From contig MU646590.1 of the NCBI GenBank assembly GCA_026770585.1, positions 129,322 to 140,746 of the forward strand: a stretch of 11,425 bases of DNA. The letters are read 5' to 3'. This document shows, one piece after another, positions 11,278-11,425 of this stretch. The position numbers were made by a program, and so were the translations under genes. Numbering within the stretch: position 1 is the stretch's first letter; each line of letters opens with the position of its first letter. The notes below the pieces were generated by a model. That model was not told where the DNA came from and did no database searches. It saw only the letters and a list, made by a program, of their open reading frames with translations. This stretch comes from Baffinella frigidus (Eukaryota > Cryptophyceae > Cryptomonadales > Baffinellaceae).

Positions 11278-11425
11278 GTGCTGACGCGGACCGGTGCAAT
11301 GACTCTTGCTGACGGACAACCGTTGCCCTCCAAGGGAGTCGCGAGGAGTGCTGACGCGGACCGTTGCTCTCTAAGAGAGTCGCGAGGTGTGCTGACACGG
11401 ACCGTTGCTCTCCAAGGGAGTCGCG
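11278..11425 (+). repeat. 41-bp tandem repeat running off the window
   Basis: Units begin at about 11278 (partial), 11306, 11348 and 11389. Each reads GTGCTGACGCGGACCGTTGC, then CTCTCCAAGGGAGTCGCGAG with minor changes. Each unit holds a small CTCTC/GAGAG hairpin. The array continues past the right edge, so its extent is unknown. Confidence 0.9.

Overview
This window looks like nuclear DNA of a microbial eukaryote, most likely an alga or a related protist. It has no bacterial-style operons and no long uninterrupted genes. Short GC-rich coding segments end at GT-AG splice junctions, and between them lie microsatellites, minisatellites, fold-back elements and about 1 kb of degenerate TTTAGGG, the telomere repeat typical of plants, many green algae and some other protists. 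I cannot name the species or genus; green-algal or alveolate origin is a guess from the telomere unit and high third-position GC. No rRNA, tRNA, CRISPR array, virus or toxin gene was recognised.

Layout. 1-168 is a GA/GT microsatellite. 190-1531 holds degenerate modules and two small inverted-repeat elements (317-421, 778-983) but no convincing gene. 1532-2524 on the minus strand reads as a compact four-exon gene: GT-AG introns of 122, 84 and 172 nt join four exons into one 204-codon frame encoding a small protein with an N-terminal membrane segment. Its 172-nt intron is almost entirely a hairpin, and the 84-nt intron carries a related sequence. A 28-bp-arm fold-back (2625-2685) and a 60-bp block that recurs in inverted orientation at 3949-4011 lie upstream. 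2687-3090 has no clear gene. 3090-3840 holds the first copies of a dispersed repeat and a possible coding exon (3468-3674). 4040-5095 is interstitial telomere-like DNA. 5330-6955 is a cluster of minus-oriented copies of the same dispersed repeat, each with a 9-bp CCTAAAGGA tandem tail, and includes a roughly 360-bp tandem duplication.

The plus strand from about 7070 to 10820 appears to carry a split gene. A Pro/Ser-rich segment (7356-7734) joins in phase 0 to a coiled-coil exon (7897-8088), then in phase 0 to a second coiled-coil exon (8686-8831), then in phase 2 to either of two similar exons (10037 onwards, or 10190-10265). Further decayed copies of that exon type lie at 10318-10356 and 10744-10815. 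The introns contain telomere-like sequence, a heptanucleotide minisatellite and inverted-repeat elements. The window ends in an unfinished 41-bp tandem repeat.

The common thread is introns built of, or bounded by, inverted repeats, and small exons multiplying among repeats. All splice models here were read by eye from phase and consensus and have no transcript support.
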